Shown: one piece after another, positions 51,339 through 59,935 of the stretch
Layout of the letters: each line of letters begins with the position of its first letter
How positions within the stretch are numbered: the first letter of the stretch is position 1
From: JAANXG01 sp963731035
GTDB taxonomy: Bacteria; Pseudomonadota; Gammaproteobacteria; Arenicellales; JAANXG01
NCBI GenBank assembly: GCA_963731035.1
Contig: CAVSUY010000002.1
Span: 1 to 64,000 of the forward strand
Direction: 5' to 3'
Length of the DNA stretch: 64,000 nucleotides
Notes under the pieces: generated by a model
Seen by the model: the letters and a program-made list of their open reading frames with translations, nothing else
Database searches by the model: none
Told to the model about the DNA's origin: nothing
Position numbers and translations under genes: made by a program

Positions 51339-53087
51339 ATGCTTGAAGCCCCGCGCCCGGGCGACCGCGCCGCCTTCTACTGGCTGCTGGCAGCGGCGGT
51401 GGTGGCGATCGCCGCGGGAATCGGCCTGCGGGACCCATGGCCGGCGGACGAGCCCCGCTTTGCCCTGATTGCGCGGGACATGGTGGATACGGGTCGCTGG
51501 TTCTTCCCCCGGGTGGCGGATGTCCTCTACCCGGACAAGCCGCCCCTCTACTTCTGGGTCATGGGCATCTTCTACTACTTCTTCGGCTCCATCAGGGCCG
51601 CTTTTCTGCTCCCCTCCCTGGGCTCTGCTTTGCTGATTCTGGTCCTGGTGTACGACCTCGCGCGGCGGTTATGGGGGCGGGCACCGGCATGGTGGGCCGC
51701 CGCGTCCCTGCTGACGTGCATTCAGTTCCTGCTTTTCGCCAAGTCCGCCCGCATAGACGCCATGCTGGCAATGCTGGTGACCCTCGGCATGTACGGGATC
51801 CTGCGCCACCTGCTGCTCGGGCCCGATTGGAAATGGTACTTCGCGGGGTTCGCGGCCAGCGGCCTGGGCGTCATTACCAAGGGTGTCGGATTCCTCCCCG
51901 CGGTCGTTCTTCTCGCGTACCTTCCCGCCAGGCGGTGGCATTGGAACCACGTTCCACGGTTCCCGGGCCGGTGGTGGCAATGGCTGCTCGGTCCGGGAAC
52001 GATGCTCGCGGTCATCGCGCTCTGGCTGGTCCCCATGCTCTGGCTGGTGGCCGTCGGGGACGACCCGGCATTGCAGGCCTACCGCGACAATATCCTGTTC
52101 GCCCAGACCGCCGAACGCTATGTGAACCCCTCGCATCACTTGGCACCGCTGTGGTATTTCCCGGTGGAGGTTATTCCACTGTTCTGGTTTCCGCTGAGCC
52201 TGGCCTTGTTCTGGCTCGTACCGGCCTGGAAGCCCGCCTTCAAAACGCCGGATGCCCGCCTGCTCCTGCCCCTGGCATGGGTAGTGATGGTCATCGTCTT
52301 CTTCAGCCTCAGTCCGGCCAAGCGAGGTTCCTACATCCTGCCGGCCCTCCCTATGTTGGCGCTGTGTGCCGCGCCCTACCTGTCGGATATCGCCGCTTCA
52401 AGGTCGGCACGCAGCGCGTCATTGGCGGTCCTTGCAGGCAGCGTCCTGCTGCTTGCCTCCATCGTGATATGGATCCAACTCGGGGGCAATGCCCGGTTCG
52501 AACAGCTCGTGCAGCGCTACGACGTGCAGGGAGAGATCGTGTGGGTGTTTGCGGCTCTGGGGGCGACAGCCGCCTGCTGTCTGGTGTTCGCGTGGCGCCG
52601 CCAAGCGATCGCCGGCCTGGCGGCGTGGCTGGCGGGGTTCTGGGTAGTGCTGGGCCTGGTGGCATACCCGATCCTCAACGATGCCCGGACCCCGCAGACG
52701 GTGATGCGCAAGGCTGGGGCGATCGTCGGCAGCGGGCAACTCGGCCTGGTGGGCTGGAAGGCACAGCATGTCCTTTTCGCGGATCGGCCGCTCGTGCACT
52801 TCGGCTATCGCCGGCCCGACTGGCAGGCCGAGCTGCACGATGGCCTGGTCTGGCTGCTGCACGGCGACAACCGCTATCTCCTGGTCACGGACAAGTACCC
52901 GTCGAAGTGCCTGGACCTGTCCCGCGCCGAAAACATGGGTTATCGTCACCGGCAAAACTGGTATCTGGTGGAGCCGCAGGACGTGGTGCGGGAATGCCGG
53001 ACGCGTCTTCAGGGGATGAACGATATCGGAAAGATCTACTACGCGAACCAAGGTCGCTCCTACAATCCGGGGCCCGCACCACGGTAA
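51339..53087 (+). CDS. ArnT-like integral-membrane glycosyltransferase (GT39/GT83)
   Basis: This 582-residue membrane protein starts with YWLLAAAVVAIAAGIGLRD, PWPADEPRFALIARDMVDTG and PDKPPLYFWVMGIFYYFFG, the acidic loop-1 residues and DKPPL motif of PMT/ArnT enzymes. About eleven to twelve hydrophobic segments follow, and a periplasmic C-terminal domain ends the protein. It would transfer a polyprenyl-linked sugar to lipid A or another acceptor. The last residues NQGRSYNPGPAPR are coded by a REP element, so the true end may have been altered. Confidence 0.86.
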   Translation: MLEAPRPGDRAAFYWLLAAAVVAIAAGIGLRDPWPADEPRFALIARDMVDTGRWFFPRVADVLYPDKPPLYFWVMGIFYYFFGSIRAAFLLPSLGSALLILVLVYDLARRLWGRAPAWWAAASLLTCIQFLLFAKSARIDAMLAMLVTLGMYGILRHLLLGPDWKWYFAGFAASGLGVITKGVGFLPAVVLLAYLPARRWHWNHVPRFPGRWWQWLLGPGTMLAVIALWLVPMLWLVAVGDDPALQAYRDNILFAQTAERYVNPSHHLAPLWYFPVEVIPLFWFPLSLALFWLVPAWKPAFKTPDARLLLPLAWVVMVIVFFSLSPAKRGSYILPALPMLALCAAPYLSDIAASRSARSASLAVLAGSVLLLASIVIWIQLGGNARFEQLVQRYDVQGEIVWVFAALGATAACCLVFAWRRQAIAGLAAWLAGFWVVLGLVAYPILNDARTPQTVMRKAGAIVGSGQLGLVGWKAQHVLFADRPLVHFGYRRPDWQAELHDGLVWLLHGDNRYLLVTDKYPSKCLDLSRAENMGYRHRQNWYLVEPQDVVRECRTRLQGMNDIGKIYYANQGRSYNPGPAPR

Positions 53088-53121
53088 TCCCTCGGATTGT
53101 AGGAGCGACTTCAGTCGCGAT
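53052..53121. repeat. REP pair overlapping the 3' end of the ArnT-like gene
   Basis: Two arms, GTCGCTCCTACAATCCG (53053-53069) and its exact complement (53094-53110), form a 17-bp inverted pair, followed by TTCAGTCGCGAT. This matches the GTAGGAGCGACTTCAGTCGC type of REP found in pseudomonads and relatives. The first arm is translated as the C-terminus of the preceding gene. Confidence 0.8.
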
Positions 53122-53157
53122 CAGATAACCAATCCGTAACCGGAAAATTCCAACTTA

Positions 53158-53204
53158 CAGGATGTTGAAAAACGCCTTCCTGGCCTTTTTCAACGCGGCG
53201 GGCG
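53158..53204 (+). repeat. Family B fragment
   Basis: CAGGATGTTGAAAAACGCCT followed by TCCTGGCCTTTTTCAACGCG matches the left half of family B at 41076-41179. The left end reads TTACAG instead of CTAGCAG, so its terminus has decayed. It lies in the 53088-53407 gap, which otherwise holds only REP sequence. Confidence 0.7.
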
Positions 53205-53311
53205 TCGGTTTAGCATCGGAGTCCGCCTTCTACCGCGCCTTCTCACGGGAAACCGGGTGTCGCCAGGACCCTGGCGGGCCGGGACCAGGGGGCTCAAGGT
53301 TCAGCTATCGA

Positions 53312-53391
53312 TCGCGACCGAAGGTCGCTCCTGCAATCCGTGGGTCACCGCGGCGCACAACCCGGGATTACAGAAGCGACTTCGGTCGTGG
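53312..53391. repeat. REP pair 2
   Basis: TCGCGACCGAAGGTCGCTCC (53312-53331) and an inverted, diverged mate ending AAGCGACTTCGGTCGTGG (53374-53391) form a second pair of the same REP type. The DUF1028 gene ends 17 bp away. Confidence 0.75.
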
Positions 53392-53407
53392 TTGCCAGTG
53401 AAGCGGA

Positions 53408-54082
53408 TCAGGAATCGTCCCCGGGCACACCGTAACCTGGCGCGTCAACCGGATGGAGCGCGCGGGTCACGTAGTCGTCCACCTGTGGGCGGTAGACGGA
53501 CCAGATCTCCGCCAGCTTCTCTATCGGGTCCTCGTCCCAGTCGACGCGCAGGTCGATGATCGGCCATGGCACCTTGTCCACCACCATGAGGCCGGCGGAG
53601 CGTACCGGCCCCTCCTCGCCCCCTGCCCGCAACGCGGCCCGCAGCGCTTCCGACAATCGGTCCGCGATGTGACCTTCGCTGAGCTGAAAAGCCTCCACCA
53701 TGGTCTGGGGTATGTCCCGGTTGGCGAGGAGGTTTCCGGCACAAGCGACGTCCTGTGCGGCGCAGCTCGCCGAGATGCCCAGCGCTCGCGAACCCGTGTA
53801 AACGAAGCCGGTCCCCTGGCGGTCGACGGCGGTGAGTTGGCGGAACTCGCGATGCTCCGTGGAGGCGGCCGCGCGATCGACGGCCTCCCGGGCTCCGAGC
53901 CCCTGTTGCAGCAGGTTCAAGATCATCGTCCCGAGGGCCGGATCGGTCACGTTCTGACTGGTGGCCGCCCCGGCGCCGACCCGTGCATAGGCGCAGCGCG
54001 CGGCAACCGCCGGGGAGGACGAGCTCACCGCGACGCCGAACATGCCGGTTTCCGGGCAGCGCGCGACAATAGAGAACGTCAT
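53408..54082 (-). CDS. DUF1028 family protein
   Basis: This 224-residue protein begins TFSIVARCPETGMFGVAVSS and has RVGAGAATSQNVTDPALGTM, QLTAVDRQGTGFVYTG, NLLANRDIPQTMVEAF and VDWDEDPIEKLAEIWSVYRP, the DUF1028 core with an Ntn-hydrolase-like N-terminus. The function is unknown; members are often encoded with amino-acid catabolic genes, as here. The ATG at 54082 was chosen because upstream codons are REP sequence. Confidence 0.86.
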   Translation of the reverse strand: MTFSIVARCPETGMFGVAVSSSSPAVAARCAYARVGAGAATSQNVTDPALGTMILNLLQQGLGAREAVDRAAASTEHREFRQLTAVDRQGTGFVYTGSRALGISASCAAQDVACAGNLLANRDIPQTMVEAFQLSEGHIADRLSEALRAALRAGGEEGPVRSAGLMVVDKVPWPIIDLRVDWDEDPIEKLAEIWSVYRPQVDDYVTRALHPVDAPGYGVPGDDS

Positions 54083-54110
54083 TGCCCCAGTCGCCGGGAC
54101 CACGCTGCAA

Positions 54111-54189
54111 TCGCAGCTGAAGCCGCTCCTGCAATCGGGAGCAAAGCACCACGGCAATACACGGATTGCAGGAGCGAATTCACTCGCGA
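54111..54189. repeat. REP pair 3
   Basis: TCGCAGCTGAAGCCGCTCCT (54111-54130) is followed by an inverted mate, CGGATTGCAGGAGCGAATTC (54162-54181), ending ACTCGCGA. It occupies the gap between the DUF1028 gene and the DapA-family gene. Confidence 0.75.
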
Positions 54190-54199
54190 TTCGCGTTCG

Positions 54200-55111
54200 T
54201 CAGGACGACGCGGCGCCCGCGAGGCGGGGCTTCCCTTCCACGATGGCAGTCAACGCTTTCTCTAGCTCGCGCTTCTCGTCGTCTGACAACGGCCCCAACG
54301 GCTTCCTCACCGGACCCGCCGGCAGACCCTGCAGCATGCAGGCGTGCTTGACGAACTGGATGAGCTTGCCGCCCTGCTCCAGGACACTCAGGAACGGCAT
54401 CAGGCTGGCCATGATACGCCGTCCCTTCTCGATATCGTTGTCGACGGCAACCGCCTGGTACAAGGCGAGATGCTCCGCGGGCAGGCAGTTGCCGCCCGCG
54501 CACACCCAGCCGCGCGCACCCCAGGCAAAGAACTCCAGAGCCTGGTCGTCCATACCGCACAACAGGGTGAGCCGCGGATGGTCCAGGGCCAGCATGTGCA
54601 GCTGGTTGATGTCACCGGTGGATTCCTTGACCGCGGCGAAGTTCGGTCTCCCCGCTATCCGGTCGAAGAACTCCGGTCCCATCCGGGTCCCGGTGCGGCC
54701 GGGATAGTTGTACAGCATGATGGGAAGATCGACGGCTTGGTCGATGGCGAGGGCATGCGCCGCCAGCTCCGACTGGGTGGGGACGGCATAGAATGGCGCG
54801 CTCATCAGGATGGCGTCGGCGCCGTTGTCCTTCGCCTCGAGGCCGTAGTCGATGCAGTCCTCGGTACGTATCGCGCCGACCCCGATGATGAGCGGCAGCC
54901 GGCCATTGATGACTCGCCGGGCGACGCGCATCAACTCGATGCGTTCCTCCCTGGTCTGGGCGTAATACTCCCCGGTGGTGCCGCCGACGATGATTCCGTG
55001 CACCCCGGAGGATACGAGGTGCTCGATGATCGCCTCGAAGCCGTGGTAGTCGATCGAAAAATCCTCGTTATGCGGGGTGATAACCGGCGGGTAGATACCT
55101 TCGAATCTCAT
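54200..55111 (-). CDS. Dihydrodipicolinate synthase (DapA/NanA) family protein
   Basis: This 303-residue TIM-barrel aldolase starts MRFEGIYPPVITPHNEDFSI and has GTTGEYYAQTREER, the catalytic Tyr in MLYNYPGRTG and Schiff-base Lys in FAAVKESTGD. The tail differs from biosynthetic DapA, and the neighbours suggest a catabolic role. The substrate is probably a 2-keto or hydroxy acid derived from the imported compound. It is next to the DUF1028 gene in the same orientation. Confidence 0.9.
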   Translation of the reverse strand: MRFEGIYPPVITPHNEDFSIDYHGFEAIIEHLVSSGVHGIIVGGTTGEYYAQTREERIELMRVARRVINGRLPLIIGVGAIRTEDCIDYGLEAKDNGADAILMSAPFYAVPTQSELAAHALAIDQAVDLPIMLYNYPGRTGTRMGPEFFDRIAGRPNFAAVKESTGDINQLHMLALDHPRLTLLCGMDDQALEFFAWGARGWVCAGGNCLPAEHLALYQAVAVDNDIEKGRRIMASLMPFLSVLEQGGKLIQFVKHACMLQGLPAGPVRKPLGPLSDDEKRELEKALTAIVEGKPRLAGAASS

Positions 55112-55307
55112 CGGATTTTCTCCCGATTAGCTGACGATAGACTATAGCAAAACAGTGAAGTATCGGCTCCATTGCGGGCTGGCAAACCTGTCGAATCCCG
55201 GGTAGCATGGCTGTCGTGATGGGGCCCCGGTCGGCTCCGGACGGCTCCGGACGGCACCGTATGGTGACGTTGGATAACCAAATTTGCCGAAAACGCAGGA
55301 ACCAATC

Positions 55308-55874
55308 ATGTCCGACCAATCACGCCGTAACATCCTCAAAGCCATTGGCGCAGGCGGTGCCGTTGTTGCCGGCAAGAGCTTGCCCCGGTCCTGGAGAAAG
55401 CCCATCGTCGACTCCGTAGTGCTCCCTGTGCATGCGCAGACCTCGTGTGGCCCCGGGACCACGATACGCGCCCGGTCGCCCTTCGGGGAGAACGACAGTA
55501 CTGAACGCTATATCATTATTGCCGACGAATCCGACAACGTGCTGGCCCGGTGCTGCTGCGGCGGCCGCAGTGACATCGTTATCGAAGCCGGGTGCCTGCC
55601 GCCCGGAACCTATTACGTTTTTGGCGACAGCGACAGCTCCATCCATTCCGCTCTCAACCATATTGTTGAGATCACAACGTCCGCTGGAACCTTTACCGTC
55701 AGCGCACCTACGTATGCCCACAATTGCAACCTGCTCATCGCTACGGTCATTTTACCTGCCGGCACGGTTCAGCAGGAAAGCGGACAGACGAAGGGCGGCA
55801 ACAAGTGCGGAGACCCCGTCAATTGCTTCCAAGGGAGGGATTTAATGCTGCCAATACCGCCCCCGGGGCCCTGA
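55308..55874 (+). CDS. Tat-exported protein with an LPVHAQTS motif
   Basis: This 188-residue protein starts MSDQSRRNILKAIGAGGAVV and has SWRKPIVDSVVLPVHAQTS at about residues 30-48, with cleavage expected after VHA. The mature part (DSTERYIIIADESDNVLARC, CCCGGRSDIVIEAGC) is Cys-containing with no catalytic domain I recognise. It shares leader and motif with the protein at 11849-12220. The ATG at 55308 has AGGAACC upstream. It is divergent from the DapA-like gene. Confidence 0.7.
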   Translation: MSDQSRRNILKAIGAGGAVVAGKSLPRSWRKPIVDSVVLPVHAQTSCGPGTTIRARSPFGENDSTERYIIIADESDNVLARCCCGGRSDIVIEAGCLPPGTYYVFGDSDSSIHSALNHIVEITTSAGTFTVSAPTYAHNCNLLIATVILPAGTVQQESGQTKGGNKCGDPVNCFQGRDLMLPIPPPGP

Positions 55875-55908
55875 CCCGTCCATCACCGGTCGACTGGGGC
55901 TCCGGGTT

Positions 55909-57009
55909 TCAGTACTCGGCGAGCGGCTCGCCCAGCACATCCATCCGCGGGCGCACGCCCAGGCCGGGTTCAGCCGGGGCGGTCATGGCGCCCCCCTTTC
56001 GTTGCGGCGCACCTTCGGCGTTGTGAACCGTGAGATAGGAATTGAAATCGGTCGACGAGAAGCGGAACCGCTCCGGTGTCGAATGGGCCAGATGGGCAAT
56101 CGCCGCCGTGACAATATCCCCGCCCCAACTGTCCTCGATGGTCATGGGAATTCCTAAGGACACGCACAGATCGCGCATCTGGCGCGCCTTGGTCAGGCCG
56201 CCGACCTTTGAGATCTTGAGATTGATCACGTCCATGGCCCGGTCATTGTGGGCTTTGAGCAGCATCTCCAGGCCGTCGATGTTCTCATCGAGGATGAACG
56301 GCAGGCTGGTGTGCTCGCGGACCGAGCGGCAATTGTCATAGGACACGCAGGGCTGCTCGATGTAGACATCGAGGTCCGCCACCGCGTTCGCCACCCGGAT
56401 GGCATCCGGCGCCAGCCAGCCGGTGTTGGCGTCCGCGACCAGCACATCCCCCGGCTCCAGGATCTCGCGCACGGCGCGGATGCGGGCGATGTCTTCGGCC
56501 GGATCCCCACCCACCTTGAGCTGGAACTTGCGATAACCCTCCTCTCGGTACTGCGCCACGTTGACCGCCATCTCCTCCGCCGGACGCTGGCTGATGGCGC
56601 GGTACAGCGCCACCGACTCGCCAAAGCGCCCACCGAGCAGGTGGCAGACCGGCTGCCCCGTGACCTTGCCGGTGATATCCCAGCAGGCCATATCCAAGGG
56701 CGACTTCACGTAGGGGTGGCCGAGCAGCGCGGCGTCCATGGTCCGGTTGACGCGGGCGAGCTGCGTCGGGTCCTCACCGATCAGGTGCGGCGCGAGCTCG
56801 GCGATCCCCGCGCGTGCACCGGCTCCGAAGGCAGGCAGATAGAACGGGCCCAGCGGGCAGACTTCTCCGACCCCGTCCACATCCCCGTCGGTCTCGATCC
56901 GCACCACGGTGCTGTCGAAGACTTCAACGTACTTGCCGTCGGCCCAGGCATAACGTCCCTCCTTCAGAGGCAGGTCAACCTGGTACACCTTGATCGCGGT
57001 GATCTTCAT
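55909..57009 (-). CDS. Mandelate racemase/muconate lactonizing family enzyme
   Basis: This 366-residue enolase-superfamily enzyme has the catalytic Lys in FQLKVGGDPAEDIARI, metal ligands in VADANTGWLAPDAIRVANAV, YIEQPCVS and ILDENIDG, the second Lys in NLKISKVGGLTKA and EDSWGGDIVTAAIAHLAHST. The layout fits cis-3-hydroxy-L-proline dehydratase or proline-betaine epimerase subgroups. It sits between a DapA-family lyase and a broken dehydrogenase. The exact substrate is not decided from sequence. Confidence 0.85.
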   Translation of the reverse strand: MKITAIKVYQVDLPLKEGRYAWADGKYVEVFDSTVVRIETDGDVDGVGEVCPLGPFYLPAFGAGARAGIAELAPHLIGEDPTQLARVNRTMDAALLGHPYVKSPLDMACWDITGKVTGQPVCHLLGGRFGESVALYRAISQRPAEEMAVNVAQYREEGYRKFQLKVGGDPAEDIARIRAVREILEPGDVLVADANTGWLAPDAIRVANAVADLDVYIEQPCVSYDNCRSVREHTSLPFILDENIDGLEMLLKAHNDRAMDVINLKISKVGGLTKARQMRDLCVSLGIPMTIEDSWGGDIVTAAIAHLAHSTPERFRFSSTDFNSYLTVHNAEGAPQRKGGAMTAPAEPGLGVRPRMDVLGEPLAEY

Positions 57010-57017
57010 TTCACTCG

Positions 57018-57904
57018 TTACCCCTTGTCGGTATCGTGACCGTGTTTCAGCTCCGGTGACAAGAGCTCACTGAGCATCATGTCCCCGTGCCCTTCGGCGA
57101 CTGCCTTCTCGAAGACATGGGTGACCGCCCGGCCCAGCTCGGATAGCCCTCCCATGCTTCGGGAGAGCTCTTCGAAATACTTGATGTCCTTGAGCGAATT
57201 CTCGACGCTGAACACGTAGCCCCGATAGTCGCCCTCCAGTGCGGAGCCGATGATACGGCGCAGGACACCCGAATCGGCCGAGCCGCAGATGACGACGTCA
57301 TAGAGCTTGACGCCAATCGACATCCGTCTCCCTGGCCTTCCCGAAAGCCTCGACGACCAGGGCGGCGATGCCGAGTACCATGTAATTGTTCAGCAATTTC
57401 GCAGTGTTGCCGATTCCAGGTGGACCGAAGTAGTGAACCGTCCTGCATATCGTTTCGAATACGGGCCTGACGGCCTCGAAGTCCGCCGGCATTGCGCCAA
57501 CGAGAGCTCCGAGCTCCCCGGCCGCCGCCTGCTTGACGCCGCCCGTAACCGGCGACTCAATGAACGAAACACCCAGCTTCGCTAATTCCCCGTGGACGAG
57601 GCGAGTGGACTCGGGGCTCGATGTCCCGGTATCGATGACCATCATCTCTGCTCGCAGGCCCGGCATCAGCCCGCTCGACAACCTCCTCCGCTACCCGCGA
57701 GTTGCTGACGCACAGAATAATCACATCGCTGGCGTCGGCGAGTCCCTTATAGTCCGACGCCTCCCGGGCACCCTTGGAGATCAGGTCATCCACCGATATA
57801 CGGTTTCGGTGGGAAATTACCGTGACGGGATAGTGTGCCGAAAGTAGACGCAATGCCATTCCGTGACCCATACGACCAACACCAATGAAACCGATGCGCC
57901 TCAC
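57018..57904 (-). pseudogene. NAD(P)-dependent 3-hydroxyisobutyrate dehydrogenase family, two frameshifts
   Basis: Three overlapping minus-strand frames join into one protein: MRRIGFIGVGRMGHGMALRL...DVIILCVSNSRVAEEVV (57904 to about 57675), then VIDTGTSSPESTRLVHGELA...GGVKQAAAGELGALVGAMPA...GIGNTAKLLNNYMVLGIAAL (about 57675 to 57310), then VFSVENSLKDIKYFEE to a stop at 57018. Each junction needs a frame change, at about 57670-57690 and 57300-57325. Assembly error is possible and should be excluded before calling it dead. Confidence 0.75.
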
Positions 57905-57950
57905 GATCCGGCGTCCGAGATCGAGTATTCACACGAATCAGTTATCAATC

Positions 57951-59078
57951 TCATGACGTCCTATCCCGGTCCGGATCTCCGGATCGTTCCGCTTCGTTCT
58001 GCCGACCGCGAGGCAGAACAATACAATCCTCAAGGTGTATATACAACGAAACCGCTTGGCCCACCCGAAGCACATCGCTTCGCGTATTGTCGAGCACCAG
58101 AACGTGGCGGCCGGAACTCAGCTTGACGGACACCTGGCGTTCAGCACCCAGGATCGCAATATCCATCACCCTGCCTTCAAGTCGGTTGCGCTCGTCATCA
58201 ATCGGTTGGTCCCCGGCATCGATTTCGATCGATTCGGGGCGAACGCCGATATCGAAGTGTATTTCGACGCAGTGGTTCTGCGGCGGGACGGCGAAAGTCA
58301 CATCGTCATCGCAGCGGATGCTCCATCGGGATGCATCCCGGCTCTCGCATTCCCCGGAAAACCAATTCGAGCGGCCCACGAATTCGGCGACGAATCGATT
58401 TCGAGGCCTGGCATACACGGTCTCGGGGGTACCTTCCTGCTGCAATCGACCCTGCTTCAGCACCAGCACGCGCTCGGCCATGCCCAACGCCTCTTCCTGG
58501 TCATGGGTAACGATGATGGTGGTCGAACCCACCACCCGCAGGATTTCCTTGAGTTCTACTCGGAGCTCGTGACGGAGCTTGGCATCCAGTGCGGACAAGG
58601 GCTCGTCCAGCAGGACGACTTCCGGTTCCGTGGCCAGCGCCCGCGCTAGGGCCACGCGTTGCTGCTGGCCGCCGCTTAGCTGGAAAGGAAACCTCGACTC
58701 CATACCGCGGAGCTTGACGAGGTCCAACATTTCACTCACGCGCTCGTCGAGACGATTTCTCGGCCACCTCCGATATCCCAGTCCGAACGCCACATTCTCA
58801 CGAACTTTCAAGTGAGGAAACAGCGCGTAGTTCTGGAAAACTAATCCAACGTTGCGTTCGTACGGGCGACGATCCGACATATCTGCGCCGTTGATTCGAA
58901 TGCACCCCCCGTCGGGAGTCTCGAAGCCTGCAATGAGTCTCAACGTTGTAGTCTTACCACAGCCACTCGGACCCAGCAGAGAGATGATCTCTCCGCGATC
59001 AACCCGAAAAGACAGATCGTCCACCGCCGCGATAGCGCCAAAGGATTTGCTGACGTGCTCGACCTCGAGTATTGCCAT
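57951..59078 (-). CDS. ABC transporter ATP-binding protein, spermidine/putrescine (PotA) type
   Basis: This 375-residue ATPase has Walker A GPSGCGKTTTLR (about residues 36-47), LVFQNYALFPHLKVRENVAF, the LSGGQQQRVALARAL signature, VVLLDEPLSALDAKLR and the switch H in IVTHDQEEALGMAE. A C-terminal TOBE-like domain follows (GVRPESIEIDAGDQPIDD). It powers the permeases encoded directly upstream. The ATG at 59078 gives the usual ABC start. Confidence 0.93.
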   Translation of the reverse strand: MAILEVEHVSKSFGAIAAVDDLSFRVDRGEIISLLGPSGCGKTTTLRLIAGFETPDGGCIRINGADMSDRRPYERNVGLVFQNYALFPHLKVRENVAFGLGYRRWPRNRLDERVSEMLDLVKLRGMESRFPFQLSGGQQQRVALARALATEPEVVLLDEPLSALDAKLRHELRVELKEILRVVGSTTIIVTHDQEEALGMAERVLVLKQGRLQQEGTPETVYARPRNRFVAEFVGRSNWFSGECESRDASRWSIRCDDDVTFAVPPQNHCVEIHFDIGVRPESIEIDAGDQPIDDERNRLEGRVMDIAILGAERQVSVKLSSGRHVLVLDNTRSDVLRVGQAVSLYIHLEDCIVLPRGRQNEAERSGDPDRDRTS

Positions 59079-59080
59079 TC

Positions 59081-59935
59081 TCAGCCTCCCCGGAGGCCCT
59101 GGCCGAGGATACGATTGATTCCCACGCAACGGTCCAACGCGAGCATCAGAGCAATATTGGCACCGACGATCAGCAGTGATGCGGCTGCGATGGTCAGATC
59201 AAACGATGCCCGCATGTTGCTGATCAGTGCGACCGGCAACGTGTAGGTCTCCGGATCCGTGAGAAACATGCTGACAGCAACATCATCGAGAGAAACGGCA
59301 AGCCCGAAGATCGCGCCGGCAATAATGCCGGTTCGCGAAAGTGGAAACGTTACCCGCCAGAAGGCCTGACGCTCAGTGGCGCCCAGGCTCATGGCGGCTT
59401 CGGGCAGATGCGGATCCAGTCCTGCAAGACTCGCAAGGGTCGCGCGAATTGCATAGGGGGTGATCAAGATGACGTGACCGCATACCAGCCGTACGAAACC
59501 GTCGAATATCCCAATTGTAGCGAGGAACACCAGCAGCGCGAAGCCTACCACCACGGGCGGCACGATCAGCGGCGCGACAAAGAAACTTGCCAGGAGCGTG
59601 GCACGGCGTGTGTGCCGCTCATGAAGATACACCGCAGCGGCGACTCCGATAGAGACCGCGATGAGTACGGCCAATCCCGACACTTTCAACGAAGTCTTCA
59701 GCCCTTCTATGAAATACTGCTGAGAGAAAAAGCGGGCGAACCACTGGGTTGAGAATGATGGGGGGGGCAGCGGCCCCAGATAAGTCCGGGAATCAAAAGC
59801 CATCAAACCGGTGACGCACAGGGGTACGACGAGAAACAGTACGACGAGGACGCCAAGCATCAACACGCCGACCCACAGCACGTCGTCCACCAGGCGGTTC
59901 ATCGCTTCCACCATGGATTTGTCATGACCGGTCAC
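59081..59935 (-). CDS. ABC transporter permease, PotC type
   Basis: This 284-residue inner-membrane permease has about six hydrophobic segments and the EAA loop LPEAAMSLGATERQAFWRVT that docks to the ATPase. ILITPYAIRATLASLAGLDP precedes it. It overlaps the partner permease gene by 14 bp and ends 2 bp before the ATPase start. Confidence 0.9.
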   Translation of the reverse strand: MTGHDKSMVEAMNRLVDDVLWVGVLMLGVLVVLFLVVPLCVTGLMAFDSRTYLGPLPPPSFSTQWFARFFSQQYFIEGLKTSLKVSGLAVLIAVSIGVAAAVYLHERHTRRATLLASFFVAPLIVPPVVVGFALLVFLATIGIFDGFVRLVCGHVILITPYAIRATLASLAGLDPHLPEAAMSLGATERQAFWRVTFPLSRTGIIAGAIFGLAVSLDDVAVSMFLTDPETYTLPVALISNMRASFDLTIAAASLLIVGANIALMLALDRCVGINRILGQGLRGG

